64,000 nucleotides of DNA from CAYWRZ01 sp964460845 (GTDB taxonomy: Bacteria; Bacteroidota; Bacteroidia; Flavobacteriales_D; UBA2798). Every line of letters starts with the position of its first letter. Within the stretch, counting starts at the first letter, position 1. Shown piece by piece: positions 9,248-17,476 of the stretch. The notes beneath the pieces were generated by a model. It was not told where the DNA came from. It was given only the letters and a program-made list of their open reading frames with translations, and searched no databases. The stretch spans positions 161,265 through 225,264 of the forward strand of contig CAYWRZ010000005.1 in the NCBI GenBank assembly GCA_964460845.1. The letters are read 5' to 3'. The translations under genes and the position numbers were made by a program.

Positions 9248-10583
9248 CCCGCGTCATACCTCACTTTCGTACCGACAAATCCTGTCGGTCGCTTTTCCCA
9301 TTATGATAGGCGTATTTATACAATATGCCGTCTCCATTACCGATTCCGCTTTCCTGAACCGCATCAGTCCCGACGATTTTAACGCGGCAGGCAATGCAGG
9401 TATGCTCTACATAACGCTGTTCATGGTGGCGATGGGCATCGCGAGCGGCGCACAAATTATGATAGCCCGCCGCGACGGAGAGGGGAACTATGCCGAAGCC
9501 GGGCAGGTATTTCGACAAACCCTTTTTACCCTTATTAGCTTTTCGCTGCTATTGGTGCTGCTGCTCCAAAGCATCAACTGGCTGCTTCTGCCGTCGTTTG
9601 TGCACGACCCGGTGGTTACTGAAAAAATGCAAACCTTCCTGCATTATCGCGGCTGGGGACTTCTTTTTGCGGTGACCACACTGGCTTATCAGGGCTTGTA
9701 TGCGGGAATCGCGCGCACCCGGGTCATCATGTACTACACTTCACTTACGGCTTTTCTCAACGTAGTACTCGATTACGGACTTATCTTCGGACATTTCGGA
9801 CTACCCCGCATGGAGCTCGAAGGAGCTGCCATCGCTTCGGTCATAGCCGAAGCAGGCGCGCTGTTGTTCGTCATTCTTTATACCCGTTATGATAAAGCGG
9901 TGCTCAAATACCGGCTTCGTGGAAAGCTTATCCCGATTCGCAATACCATCGTGCAACTGATCAAACTCTCGTGGCCACTTATGCTACAAGGATTTGTCGC
10001 TACCGGAGCCTGGACCGTTTTTTTCTTTTTTATCGAACAAATGGGCTCGAAAGACCTCGAAATTTCGCAGGTAATCCGTATGTTTTACCTGATTGCATTT
10101 ATCCCGATACAGGGCATAGGAGCCGCTACCCGTACTTTTGTAAGTCAGCTTATCGCTCGCGGACAAACCCGCGAAGTATTGCCTACCGTGACCAAGATCA
10201 TACTGCTCAACCTGCTGGCTACGCTGATCTTTACCCATCCTAACCTACTTTATCCTTTATGGGTAGTGCCTGTAATGAGTGAGAATACGGCTATTTTACA
10301 GGAAACGGCTTATACCCTACAGGTGGTTACGGGAGCCATGTTCCTGCTGGCACTTACAGCTCCTTTGCTCAACCTTATTTCCGGATCCGGCGACACGAAA
10401 ACGGCATTCCGCATCGAATTGCTTACCATCGTGCTTTACCTGACAGGAGCCTGGCTGCTGACGGGTCCGCTGCAACAGAACATCATCTGGGTGTGGTGTA
10501 TAGAATATGTATATTTCGGAACAATGGCGCTGGGCTGTATCTATTATATTCGTCGGGGCAAATGGAAACACATCAAGGTATAA
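9237..10583 (+). CDS. MATE family efflux transporter
   Basis: The 448 aa inner membrane protein has about 12 predicted helices. It begins with a conserved MATE stretch (ILSVAFPIMIGVFIQYAVSITDSAFLN), includes the PMMLQG-like repeat start PLMLQGFVATGAW near the middle, and carries two homologous halves. Members export cationic drugs or metabolites in exchange for Na+ or H+; the substrate cannot be predicted. It sits between rlmI (11 nt overlap) and fmt (3 nt gap) and is probably translated from the same mRNA. Confidence 0.9.
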   Translation: MSINPRHTSLSYRQILSVAFPIMIGVFIQYAVSITDSAFLNRISPDDFNAAGNAGMLYITLFMVAMGIASGAQIMIARRDGEGNYAEAGQVFRQTLFTLISFSLLLVLLLQSINWLLLPSFVHDPVVTEKMQTFLHYRGWGLLFAVTTLAYQGLYAGIARTRVIMYYTSLTAFLNVVLDYGLIFGHFGLPRMELEGAAIASVIAEAGALLFVILYTRYDKAVLKYRLRGKLIPIRNTIVQLIKLSWPLMLQGFVATGAWTVFFFFIEQMGSKDLEISQVIRMFYLIAFIPIQGIGAATRTFVSQLIARGQTREVLPTVTKIILLNLLATLIFTHPNLLYPLWVVPVMSENTAILQETAYTLQVVTGAMFLLALTAPLLNLISGSGDTKTAFRIELLTIVLYLTGAWLLTGPLQQNIIWVWCIEYVYFGTMALGCIYYIRRGKWKHIKV

Positions 10584-10586
10584 AGT

Positions 10587-11534
10587 ATGGCTGAGTTCAA
10601 CATTATATTTATGGGTACGCCCGGCTTTGCGACAGGCTGCCTGCAACACCTGCACGAAAACGGGATCCGTATAGCCGCCGTGGTTACCGCTCCCGATAAA
10701 CCGGCCGGACGTGGACAGCAACCCACTCCTTCGGCAGTGAAAGAATACGCGCTGTCGCAGGGATTACATATACTGCAACCCAGCAACCTGAAAGCACCTG
10801 AGTTTCTGAACGAGTTGCAACAAATCGGTGCCGACCTGTTTGTGGTAGTAGCTTTCCGTATGTTGCCCGAAGTGGTCTGGGCCATGCCCCCTAAAGGCAC
10901 GGTTAACCTGCATGCCTCTTTGCTTCCACAGTACCGGGGTGCAGCGCCCATCAATCATGTGCTTATTAATGGTGAAACCGAAACGGGAGTGACCACTTTT
11001 TTTATCCGCCACGAAATCGATACCGGCGATATTATAGACCGCGTAAAAGTGGCTATTGGTGCCGAAGAAACGGCGGGCGAGCTGCACGACAAGCTCATGC
11101 ACACGGGAGCCGATTTGCTGCTTCGCACCGTAGAAGCTATTCGCGACAAGCGTGTAAAGGCCCAACCTCAGGATCATTCGAGCGCGTTAAAGCACGCTCC
11201 CAAGATTTTTAAAGACGATTGTCGCATCCATTGGGACAGGCCCGGTACCGACGTATTTAATCAGATTCGGGGCCTTTCGCCCTACCCCGCCGCCTGGACC
11301 GAATGGCTCGTGCAGGGGAAGAATCCCCTTAGTCTGAAAATATACCACAGCCGTATTTCGACTGGTAAAGGGGAGCCCGGACAGCTTGAGACCGACGAAA
11401 AAACCTTCTTAAAAGTCTTTACTGCCGACGGAGCCCTACTTATCGAAGAGCTGCAATTGGCCGGAAAGCGACGAATGCACATCGAAGAATTCTTACGTGG
11501 CACGCGAATACCGCCCGAAAGTCGCTTTTCTTAA
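10587..11534 (+). CDS. fmt: Methionyl-tRNA formyltransferase
   Basis: This 315 aa cytoplasmic enzyme formylates the initiator Met-tRNA using 10-formyl-tetrahydrofolate. It begins IIFMGTPGFATGCLQ. The catalytic segment NLHASLLPQYRGAAPINHVL supplies the Asn and His, and the catalytic Asp lies in TFFIRHEIDTGDII. The C-terminal tRNA-binding domain starts near residue 205 (DVFNQIRGLSPYPAAW). It ends a compact three-gene cluster and is followed by a strong terminator. The def partner gene is not in the window. Confidence 0.97.
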   Translation: MAEFNIIFMGTPGFATGCLQHLHENGIRIAAVVTAPDKPAGRGQQPTPSAVKEYALSQGLHILQPSNLKAPEFLNELQQIGADLFVVVAFRMLPEVVWAMPPKGTVNLHASLLPQYRGAAPINHVLINGETETGVTTFFIRHEIDTGDIIDRVKVAIGAEETAGELHDKLMHTGADLLLRTVEAIRDKRVKAQPQDHSSALKHAPKIFKDDCRIHWDRPGTDVFNQIRGLSPYPAAWTEWLVQGKNPLSLKIYHSRISTGKGEPGQLETDEKTFLKVFTADGALLIEELQLAGKRRMHIEEFLRGTRIPPESRFS

Positions 11535-11541
11535 TTCTTTC

Positions 11542-11572
11542 AAAAGACCCATTTAGGGTCTTTTTTATTTTC
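11542..11572 (+). terminator. Terminator after fmt
   Basis: A 9-bp stem AAAAGACCC/GGGTCTTTT with a 5-nt loop (11542-11564) runs into a T-rich tail. Confidence 0.85.
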
Positions 11573-11676
11573 ATTAGGTTTTGCCGAAAACTCAGACAAA
11601 ACTCCCGGTGAATCATCAAAAGAGGCATTTTACGTGAAAAAGCGTACTATTTATCAACAAATGAATAGTTAATTGC

Positions 11677-11705
11677 TTGTTATACTATTAATTGACTTAT
11701 CTTTG
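11677..11705 (+). promoter_or_regulatory. Bacteroidota promoter of the T9SS gene at 11886
   Basis: TTG at 11677-11679, an 18-nt spacer and TATCTTTG at 11698-11705 match the -33/-7 consensus. It leaves a leader of about 175 nt before the T9SS gene, containing a 44-codon open frame. Confidence 0.7.
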
Positions 11706-11745
11706 CAGCGTAAAACTAAGTATAAAAACCTAAGCAAATTTCAAT

Positions 11746-11880
11746 ATGTACGGCCAGGTGACAAATTACAGCATCAATCCCGTTCCTTACCGGAGCTTGG
11801 TGCTTACGGCTCCGGGTCATAGCTCCTCTTCACGCTTTGTATCTCCAATTATACCTGTCACTTATTATCTGAACTACTAA
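11746..11880 (+). CDS. Possible 44-codon upstream ORF in the leader of the T9SS gene
   Basis: An ATG about 36 nt after the predicted transcription start opens a 44-codon frame (start MYGQVTNYSINPVPYRS, end TYYLNY). It stops 5 nt before the ATG of the T9SS cargo gene. No family is recognised and no Shine-Dalgarno is evident. It could be a leader peptide coupled to the downstream gene or a chance open frame. The rest of the 11535-11885 spacer holds only the terminator and promoter listed separately. Confidence 0.3.
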   Translation: MYGQVTNYSINPVPYRSLVLTAPGHSSSSRFVSPIIPVTYYLNY

Positions 11881-11885
11881 TTAAA

Positions 11886-13205
11886 ATGAAAACATTTATT
11901 GCTTCCGCGCTGTTAATTCTACTTTCTTACTTGCCTTCGGCCGCACAGTGCACCAGTCCTCCGAATATCAACTTCTGCACAGGTGGTTCTGCACCGTCTA
12001 ACGGGCAGAATATCAATTCGGGACAGACCTACGTATATACCGGCAACCCTGCAGTAAGCACCATTAACCTGAACGGCGGTACACTTCATGTATGTGGTAA
12101 TCTGACACTCTCCAGCCTTAACTTTAACGGCGGTACAATTATTATTGCACCAGACGCGCAGCTTACTATTAACGGTGGCGGAACCCTCCACATGAATGGA
12201 AACTCGTACATCTATAACTTCGGTACGCTGAACATGAACCGTTCGATAACCATGCAGAACAGCAATAACATGGTGATGAACGCCACGCCTTCGTCGGTGC
12301 TGAATATGAGCAGCTACACGCTGGAGCTCAACTCCGGTTCCTCTTACTTCGTCAACAACGGTTCGGCACAGATGACCGGACTCAATATTCAATCTAACGC
12401 CCCTTCCGGCGGAGTTTGCCTGGGTACTTCGAGCAGGCTGAATACTACCAACCTGATGAATAACCGCACAGGAGGCATCAATGCCCCTTCGGGCACAGGC
12501 TGCCTCTCTTTTACCGGCAACGCACTTATTAACAACAGCGTAACCACCACGCCCGATGTCTATATCTGCCGGGGAGCCTCTGCCACCACGAGTGGAGGAG
12601 GCAACTGGGGTTCGGCTACCGTATCTTATCCTTGCGGCGATTGCAGTAACGGTACCGTACTGCCTATCGAACTGCTTTCGTTCGAAGTAAATGCAGAAGA
12701 CGCTTATGCCCGCATCACCTGGATTACGGCCAGCGAAACCAATAACGAACGCTTCGAACTGGAACGTTCGGAAGATGCGCAAAACTGGCAGATTGTACAC
12801 AGCGAATCGGGTGCGGGTAATTCCAACCAACTGATACAGTACGACTGGATCGATCAGCACATAATAGCCGGTCAGACCTACTACTACAGACTGAAACAAA
12901 TCGATTTCAACCAGGAATATTCTATTTCTCCGATAATTCCTTTTTACAGCGAAAACAACAGCCTTTCGGTATCCGTTTACCCGAATCCGTTCGGACAGGA
13001 ATTTTACATTCTTAATCCCGACGACGAGCCGCTAAGCTTTGCCGTACACAACAGCCTCGGACAGTTGGTGCTTTCAGAAACCCGCGTATCGGGTCAGCGT
13101 ATTCGAATAGAACTGCCCGTAAAAGAGCCCGGCGTATATTTCCTGAACGTTATCAAAGGCAACAAATCATCCGCATTCAAAGTAATCCGCTCAGGCAACA
13201 GCTAA
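11886..13205 (+). CDS. T9SS type A sorting domain protein (paralogue 1 of a tandem pair)
   Basis: The 439 aa secreted protein has a signal peptide (residues 1-20, ending SAAQ). A repeat-rich region of about 230 residues follows, with short beta-strand repeats such as INLNGGTLHVCGNLTLSSLNFNG, which suggests a parallel beta-helix. Then come a linker with ELLSFEVNAEDAYARITWIT and a FERSEDAQNW-type Fn3-like domain typical of T9SS cargo. The C-terminal sorting domain (about residues 350-439) carries VYPNPF and PGVYFLNVIKG. The C-terminal domain directs export across the outer membrane, usually to an anchored surface form. The next gene encodes a clear paralogue, including the N-terminal CTSPP...FCTG motif. 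The function of the helix is unknown; surface adhesion is only a guess. Confidence 0.9.
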   Translation: MKTFIASALLILLSYLPSAAQCTSPPNINFCTGGSAPSNGQNINSGQTYVYTGNPAVSTINLNGGTLHVCGNLTLSSLNFNGGTIIIAPDAQLTINGGGTLHMNGNSYIYNFGTLNMNRSITMQNSNNMVMNATPSSVLNMSSYTLELNSGSSYFVNNGSAQMTGLNIQSNAPSGGVCLGTSSRLNTTNLMNNRTGGINAPSGTGCLSFTGNALINNSVTTTPDVYICRGASATTSGGGNWGSATVSYPCGDCSNGTVLPIELLSFEVNAEDAYARITWITASETNNERFELERSEDAQNWQIVHSESGAGNSNQLIQYDWIDQHIIAGQTYYYRLKQIDFNQEYSISPIIPFYSENNSLSVSVYPNPFGQEFYILNPDDEPLSFAVHNSLGQLVLSETRVSGQRIRIELPVKEPGVYFLNVIKGNKSSAFKVIRSGNS

Positions 13206-13230
13206 TTCTTTCCGATATTGAATTTTGACA

Positions 13231-13266
13231 TCGCCCGGAAAATTTTCCGGGCGATTTTTTTTTAAA
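13231..13266 (+). terminator. Terminator between the tandem T9SS genes
   Basis: A perfect 12-bp palindrome TCGCCCGGAAAA/TTTTCCGGGCGA (13231-13254) is followed by a T run. Confidence 0.9.
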
Positions 13267-13384
13267 AGCGCCTACCGGAAGCCTATTGTCGCTTCTGTTT
13301 TTTTGTACTATATTTTGGAATATTATTCCGGGAGATCGAAGTGCCCAATGCGCCGTTTCTCCCCGATACCTTTATTCTATCTCT

Positions 13385-14707
13385 ATGAAAAGCGTTGTAG
13401 TATGCTCCTTATTGCTTGCTTATTCCGCTACTGAAGAAAGTACCGCCCAATGCACTTCACCGCCCGAAATAACTTTCTGTACAGGCAATTCACCACCGCC
13501 ACAAGCAAACGTCAATTCAGGACAGGTATATTGGTACGACGGCACAGGCCCTGTCGTAAATTCAGTGAACCTCAACGGCGGTGTATTCGGGGTCTGCGCC
13601 GATCTAAACCTTTCTTCGTTCAATTTCAACAGTGGTACGCTTATCGTAGCTCCGGGAGCAAACCTGACCCTCAATTGCGGAGGCATGCTTTACCTCAACG
13701 GAAACTCCGCGATATACAATTTCGGTACGCTTACACTAAGCTGCGGACTGGCCATGCAAAACAGCAATAATATGCTGATGAACGCTTCTCCGTCTGCAAT
13801 ACTTACGATCCACGGCGCAAGGTTGGAGCTTAATTCGAGCTCTTCCTTTTTCGTCAATTACGGCATGACCACGTTGAACACCTTATTTATTCAATCGAAT
13901 GCTTCGCAGGAGTCGGTCTGTCTCGGCCCTGGCAGCAGTATCAATGCCACCGATATTACCAATAACCGGACGTTTTCGGTAAACGCACCGATAGGCACAG
14001 GCTGTATTTATTACAAGGGCAACGCGCTCCTTAACAACAACCTGACGAATGCTCCAAACGTACGGATCTGTAAAGATAATTCGGCAAGCACCTCGGGTGG
14101 CGGCAACTGGGGTTCGGCCGATGTAAAAACCAGTTGTACATCCTGTAGCAGCGCGCTTCCCATCGAGCTGGTGTATTTCCATGCCCGACAGGAAGATCAT
14201 ACCGCCGTATTAGACTGGATAACCGCGAGCGAAATCAATAACGAACGTTTTGAAATTTTCCGCAGCAGCGATTCGGCCGATTGGGAAACGATACATACAG
14301 AACAGGGTGCGGGTAACTCCAATTACCGCATTCAGTACGAATGGGCCGACCACGACGTACACATCGGAGAAACGTATTATTACAAACTCAGGCAGGTCGA
14401 TTTCAACGGAGATTTTACCGACTCGGAAATCCAGTCTTTGTTCATCGACGATATATCGCTGCATCTTTCAGTGGCTCCCAATCCATTTGTGGAAAGCACC
14501 TGGCTTAGCAATCCCGGAGGAGGAGACTTGTCTTATTTTCTGGAAGATGTTTCAGGCAATCTCATTCTTCCCGAGCAAAACAGCGATGCCAACCGCATAG
14601 AAATTCATTTCCCTGATGTAGAAGACGGAATGTACCTGCTGTTTGTGTCGAAAGGGCATCACCTCTTTAATTTCAAGGTGATAAAAGCGGCACATGCCGG
14701 CCACTAG
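13385..14707 (+). CDS. T9SS type A sorting domain protein (paralogue 2)
   Basis: The product of 440 aa from the ATG at 13385 matches its upstream neighbour along its whole length. It has a signal peptide, AQCTSPPEITFCTG at the mature N-terminus, the beta-strand repeats (NLNGGVFGVCADLNLSSFNF), TSGGGNWGSADV, an ELVYFHARQEDHTAVLDWIT linker, and a C-terminal sorting domain with VAPNPF and DGMYLLFVSKG. An in-frame upstream ATG at 13286 would hide the signal peptide and is rejected. A terminator separates the two genes, so it has its own promoter; TACCTTTA at about 13367 is a possible -7 box. The gene ends exactly where the convergent small gene begins. Confidence 0.88.
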   Translation: MKSVVVCSLLLAYSATEESTAQCTSPPEITFCTGNSPPPQANVNSGQVYWYDGTGPVVNSVNLNGGVFGVCADLNLSSFNFNSGTLIVAPGANLTLNCGGMLYLNGNSAIYNFGTLTLSCGLAMQNSNNMLMNASPSAILTIHGARLELNSSSSFFVNYGMTTLNTLFIQSNASQESVCLGPGSSINATDITNNRTFSVNAPIGTGCIYYKGNALLNNNLTNAPNVRICKDNSASTSGGGNWGSADVKTSCTSCSSALPIELVYFHARQEDHTAVLDWITASEINNERFEIFRSSDSADWETIHTEQGAGNSNYRIQYEWADHDVHIGETYYYKLRQVDFNGDFTDSEIQSLFIDDISLHLSVAPNPFVESTWLSNPGGGDLSYFLEDVSGNLILPEQNSDANRIEIHFPDVEDGMYLLFVSKGHHLFNFKVIKAAHAGH

Positions 14708-14860
14708 TTAACTGCCGCTGCCGCGAATAACCCGTAGCAATAGGGCCACTACTGCAAGTACAAGCAGAATATGAATAACGTTTCCTAAATTGGCGACAAA
14801 AAAACCGAGCACCCAGCCTATTACCAGTACTAAGGCAATGATATACAATAAGGAATTCAT
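14708..14860 (-). CDS. Lmo0937/DUF5670-type small membrane protein
   Basis: A 50-codon frame on the minus strand encodes two hydrophobic helices in the pattern typical of the lmo0937 family: MNSLLYIIALVLVIGWVLGF, a short polar turn with ANLGNVIHILL, then VLAVVALLLRVIRGSGS. Proteins of this length and pattern occur widely in Bacteroidota and Firmicutes and are often stress-induced; their role is unknown. The gene is too short for many gene callers. Its stop abuts the stop of the T9SS gene with no gap. Confidence 0.8.
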   Translation of the reverse strand: MNSLLYIIALVLVIGWVLGFFVANLGNVIHILLVLAVVALLLRVIRGSGS

Positions 14861-14979
14861 AAAAATAGCTTTCCTTAAATATAAAGAAAATGTCGATCAA
14901 AAAATTCTCGTCTCCCAATAAAACTTTGTTCAGAGAAAGTACAGATTATGTTTTTTCGAGAAGAAAAACAAAGCGATAG

Positions 14980-15054
14980 ACCTGTATAATTTCTTAGAAA
15001 AACGAGCCAACATTCTGTACTGACACAGGTATAACCCTACTCATAAATACCTGT
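14980..15054 (+). promoter_or_regulatory. Repeated ACCTGTA / ATACAGGT elements before the T9SS gene at 15059
   Basis: ACAGGTAT (15025-15032) and ATACCTGT (15047-15054) form a perfect 8-bp inverted repeat ending 4 nt before the ATG. A further ACCTGTAT lies at 14980-14987. The set could be a regulator site or an mRNA hairpin over the ribosome entry site. Confidence 0.35.
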
Positions 15055-15058
15055 AGTT

Positions 15059-16009
15059 ATGTATAAAAAATTACTTTTCACCTGTGGCTGTATCGCTTTT
15101 TTAGCTGTTGCCGAAGCGCAGTCCCCCTACCCCTTCCCGCTGCGGGATGCCGTTTGGTCGCAGGGAATAATAGATAAGATAAACTTTAATGTTTATTCCT
15201 GCACACGCACTCTTCACTACGGTTTTGGAGGCGATACCAGCATCGGTGTCCACACCTACGCTAAAGTGTATGTCAACATTAACAATTCGGCTTATTTCGA
15301 CCTTTCAGCAGCCACGTATTTCGGGGCCTTACGCGACGATGCGGGAAAAGTCCTTTTGGTTCCGCCCGACAGTATCCGCGAATACCTTATGTACGATTTT
15401 TCGGTGCAGCAAGGGGAGTTGGTAACGGTTTATTTCCCCTGTTATGCTACATACTTCGTAGAAGAAATTGACACGCTAACTGCAATAACAGGCGAGCAAA
15501 TACGAGAATTTAGGCTTATTGATATTTATTCCGGACATGAAGAAGCATGGTGGGAAGGATATGGAAATCGACAGGGATTTAATGCCGTTCACGACTACTA
15601 TGATTGTTATACAGGCCTTCCGGAAGTACGCCCGCACTTCGGAATTATCCCCCTATGTTTTGAAAAAAATGGGGAGAGATATCACCTAAATTCGCAAACA
15701 TTTCCAAACTGTCACTGTAATTCTTTGCCAACCGACGTCAACGAAAGCGAAAATGAAGAGGAAATACTGCTTTACCCCAACCCGACAGATGCGCTGCTCA
15801 CACTGAAACTGAGCGATGCCTCAAGCGGTATCTCCCGGCTTGTATTCATCGACATACAAGGTAAAACGGTGTATGAAATCGCTACCCCAAAGGCCACAAA
15901 TGAACTACAGATCAAGCTTCCTTTACTGCCCGAAGGGCTGTATTTACTAAGGCTCGATTTTCGGGAAAGGCAATCGATTTTCCGAAAAGTGCTTATTCAA
16001 AGAGAATAA
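15059..16009 (+). CDS. T9SS type A sorting domain protein, unknown function
   Basis: The 316 aa secreted protein has a signal peptide (residues 1-20, ending AEAQ), a middle region of about 200 residues with no family I recognise, rich in aromatic residues and Cys, and a sorting domain from about residue 235 (EEILLYPNPTDALLTLKL, LPEGLYLLRLDF). Its Cys residues (YSCTRTL, FPCYATYF, YYDCYTG, LCFEKNG, NCHCNS) suggest disulfides in the exported form. It converges on the RND operon with 3 bp between stops. Confidence 0.85.
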   Translation: MYKKLLFTCGCIAFLAVAEAQSPYPFPLRDAVWSQGIIDKINFNVYSCTRTLHYGFGGDTSIGVHTYAKVYVNINNSAYFDLSAATYFGALRDDAGKVLLVPPDSIREYLMYDFSVQQGELVTVYFPCYATYFVEEIDTLTAITGEQIREFRLIDIYSGHEEAWWEGYGNRQGFNAVHDYYDCYTGLPEVRPHFGIIPLCFEKNGERYHLNSQTFPNCHCNSLPTDVNESENEEEILLYPNPTDALLTLKLSDASSGISRLVFIDIQGKTVYEIATPKATNELQIKLPLLPEGLYLLRLDFRERQSIFRKVLIQRE

Positions 16010-16012
16010 AGA

Positions 16013-17461
16013 TTAACGCCAGCCTCCACCGGTAGCTCTGTAAAGGTCAATCAGCGAAATCATCATGCGGCGTTCAAGATTAACCAGTTCCAGTTGAGCT
16101 TCGAGCTTGCTTTTTTGTGCTGACACAATTTCGAGGTAGCTGGCATAACCGGTTACATAAAGCTCATTTGCCACGCTGACACCCTGCCCGAGCGCTTCCA
16201 CTTCCTGCTTTTTAAGTTCAAACATCTGCTGCATATTGTCTATTCCGCTCATCAGATTCATCACCTCACGATAGGCATTCAGGGCTGTTTTCTGATACTG
16301 GTAAAACGCTTCCTGCTGTGAAGCGGTAGCTACGTTAAACTGTACTTTAAGCTGGTTACGCTGAAATATGGGAGCTGTGAGTCCACCCAAAAGCTGATAA
16401 GCCAACGAAGTAGGGTCAAACAGCAAGCCGCTTTTGAATGCATTAAAAGCACCGTAAGCCGAAAGTGTAATTGAAGGAAAAAAGGCTGCTCTTGCGGCTT
16501 TCACATCGGCACGTGTGGCTTCCAATTCAAATTCGGCCTGTTTCAGATCTGGTCGGTTTTCGAGCAATTGAGCAGGTATGCCTACTTTCAGCAACTCGGA
16601 GTATGATCCGGGCATAAATGCGGAACTACGCTCTATCGTTCCGGTAAAACGTCCGGCCAGGGCGTTCAGGTTGTTTTCGGCTTCGGTGATCTGCTGTCGG
16701 ATAGAAAATTCGGCGCTCCGGGTATTGAGCAACTGCGCTTTAAACTGCTGCACGGCAAGCTCGGTAGCCCGTCCGCCGCCTTTTTGCGCTTCGACCACTT
16801 CGAGCGCTTTTTCCTGCAAACTGATGTTTTCAAGAATAATGAGCGCTTCGGCATCGAGCGTAACCAGCTCGTAATACAAGGCCGCCGTATGCGCTATCAG
16901 TTGAGAGGTAATCAGATGACGACCCTGCTGCGAAGCCAGAAAACGATAACGCGCCGATTTTTTCATATTGCGCAGCTTGCCCCAGATATCTATCTCCCAG
17001 GAAGCTACCAGTCCGAGCCAAAAATCAGGTGTAGGCGACACGCCTATGCGTTGATCGTCGTTGATGTTGGGCGAAAGGTTGGTATCGAAGTTACCCACGC
17101 CTTCCATGGTGTATTTGCCATAACGTGTACCGCTGGCAGCAGCCTGAAAATTAAGCGAAGGGAACAATGCGGCACGGCCCGCTGAGAGATAAGCGGCCGA
17201 CACGCTTATGCGCTGCAAAGCGATCTGCATATCGGGATTGTGCTGCAACACTTCAGCGATTAGCGCCTGCAACTTCGGATCAGGAAAGAAAGTCCCGACC
17301 GAGATATAAGCCATGCTGCTTGTATCGTCGGCATTACCGACAAAGGTTTCGGGTATGGCTTTCTGTGACGGAAGCGCAGCCTGTTTAGGAACACGGCAGG
17401 CCGAAAAGGTCAGAATAAATAAAACCGAAACGGTTAAAAGGTGGGTGTAGATCGTTTTCAT
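16013..17461 (-). CDS. RND efflux outer membrane factor (TolC/NodT family lipoprotein)
   Basis: The 482 aa protein is the outer membrane channel of the tripartite pump encoded just upstream. The N-terminus is a lipoprotein signal (ILTFSAC, with Cys about residue 21). Two OEP domains follow, with typical motifs: DPKLQALIAEVLQHNPDMQIALQR, FWLGLVASWEIDIWGKLR, and RPDLKQAEFELEATRADVKAARAAFFPSITLSA. The start is the ATG at 17461. It lies 15 bp after the permease gene on the same strand, the last gene of the operon. No terminator is seen before the convergent T9SS gene. Confidence 0.93.
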   Translation of the reverse strand: MKTIYTHLLTVSVLFILTFSACRVPKQAALPSQKAIPETFVGNADDTSSMAYISVGTFFPDPKLQALIAEVLQHNPDMQIALQRISVSAAYLSAGRAALFPSLNFQAAASGTRYGKYTMEGVGNFDTNLSPNINDDQRIGVSPTPDFWLGLVASWEIDIWGKLRNMKKSARYRFLASQQGRHLITSQLIAHTAALYYELVTLDAEALIILENISLQEKALEVVEAQKGGGRATELAVQQFKAQLLNTRSAEFSIRQQITEAENNLNALAGRFTGTIERSSAFMPGSYSELLKVGIPAQLLENRPDLKQAEFELEATRADVKAARAAFFPSITLSAYGAFNAFKSGLLFDPTSLAYQLLGGLTAPIFQRNQLKVQFNVATASQQEAFYQYQKTALNAYREVMNLMSGIDNMQQMFELKKQEVEALGQGVSVANELYVTGYASYLEIVSAQKSKLEAQLELVNLERRMMISLIDLYRATGGGWR

Positions 17462-17476
17462 CAACCAATGATGCTT

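Noticed and set aside
11919..12899. 326-codon open frame antisense to the first T9SS gene
   Set aside because: It mirrors the repeat-rich coding strand and has a low-complexity composition; no support for expression.
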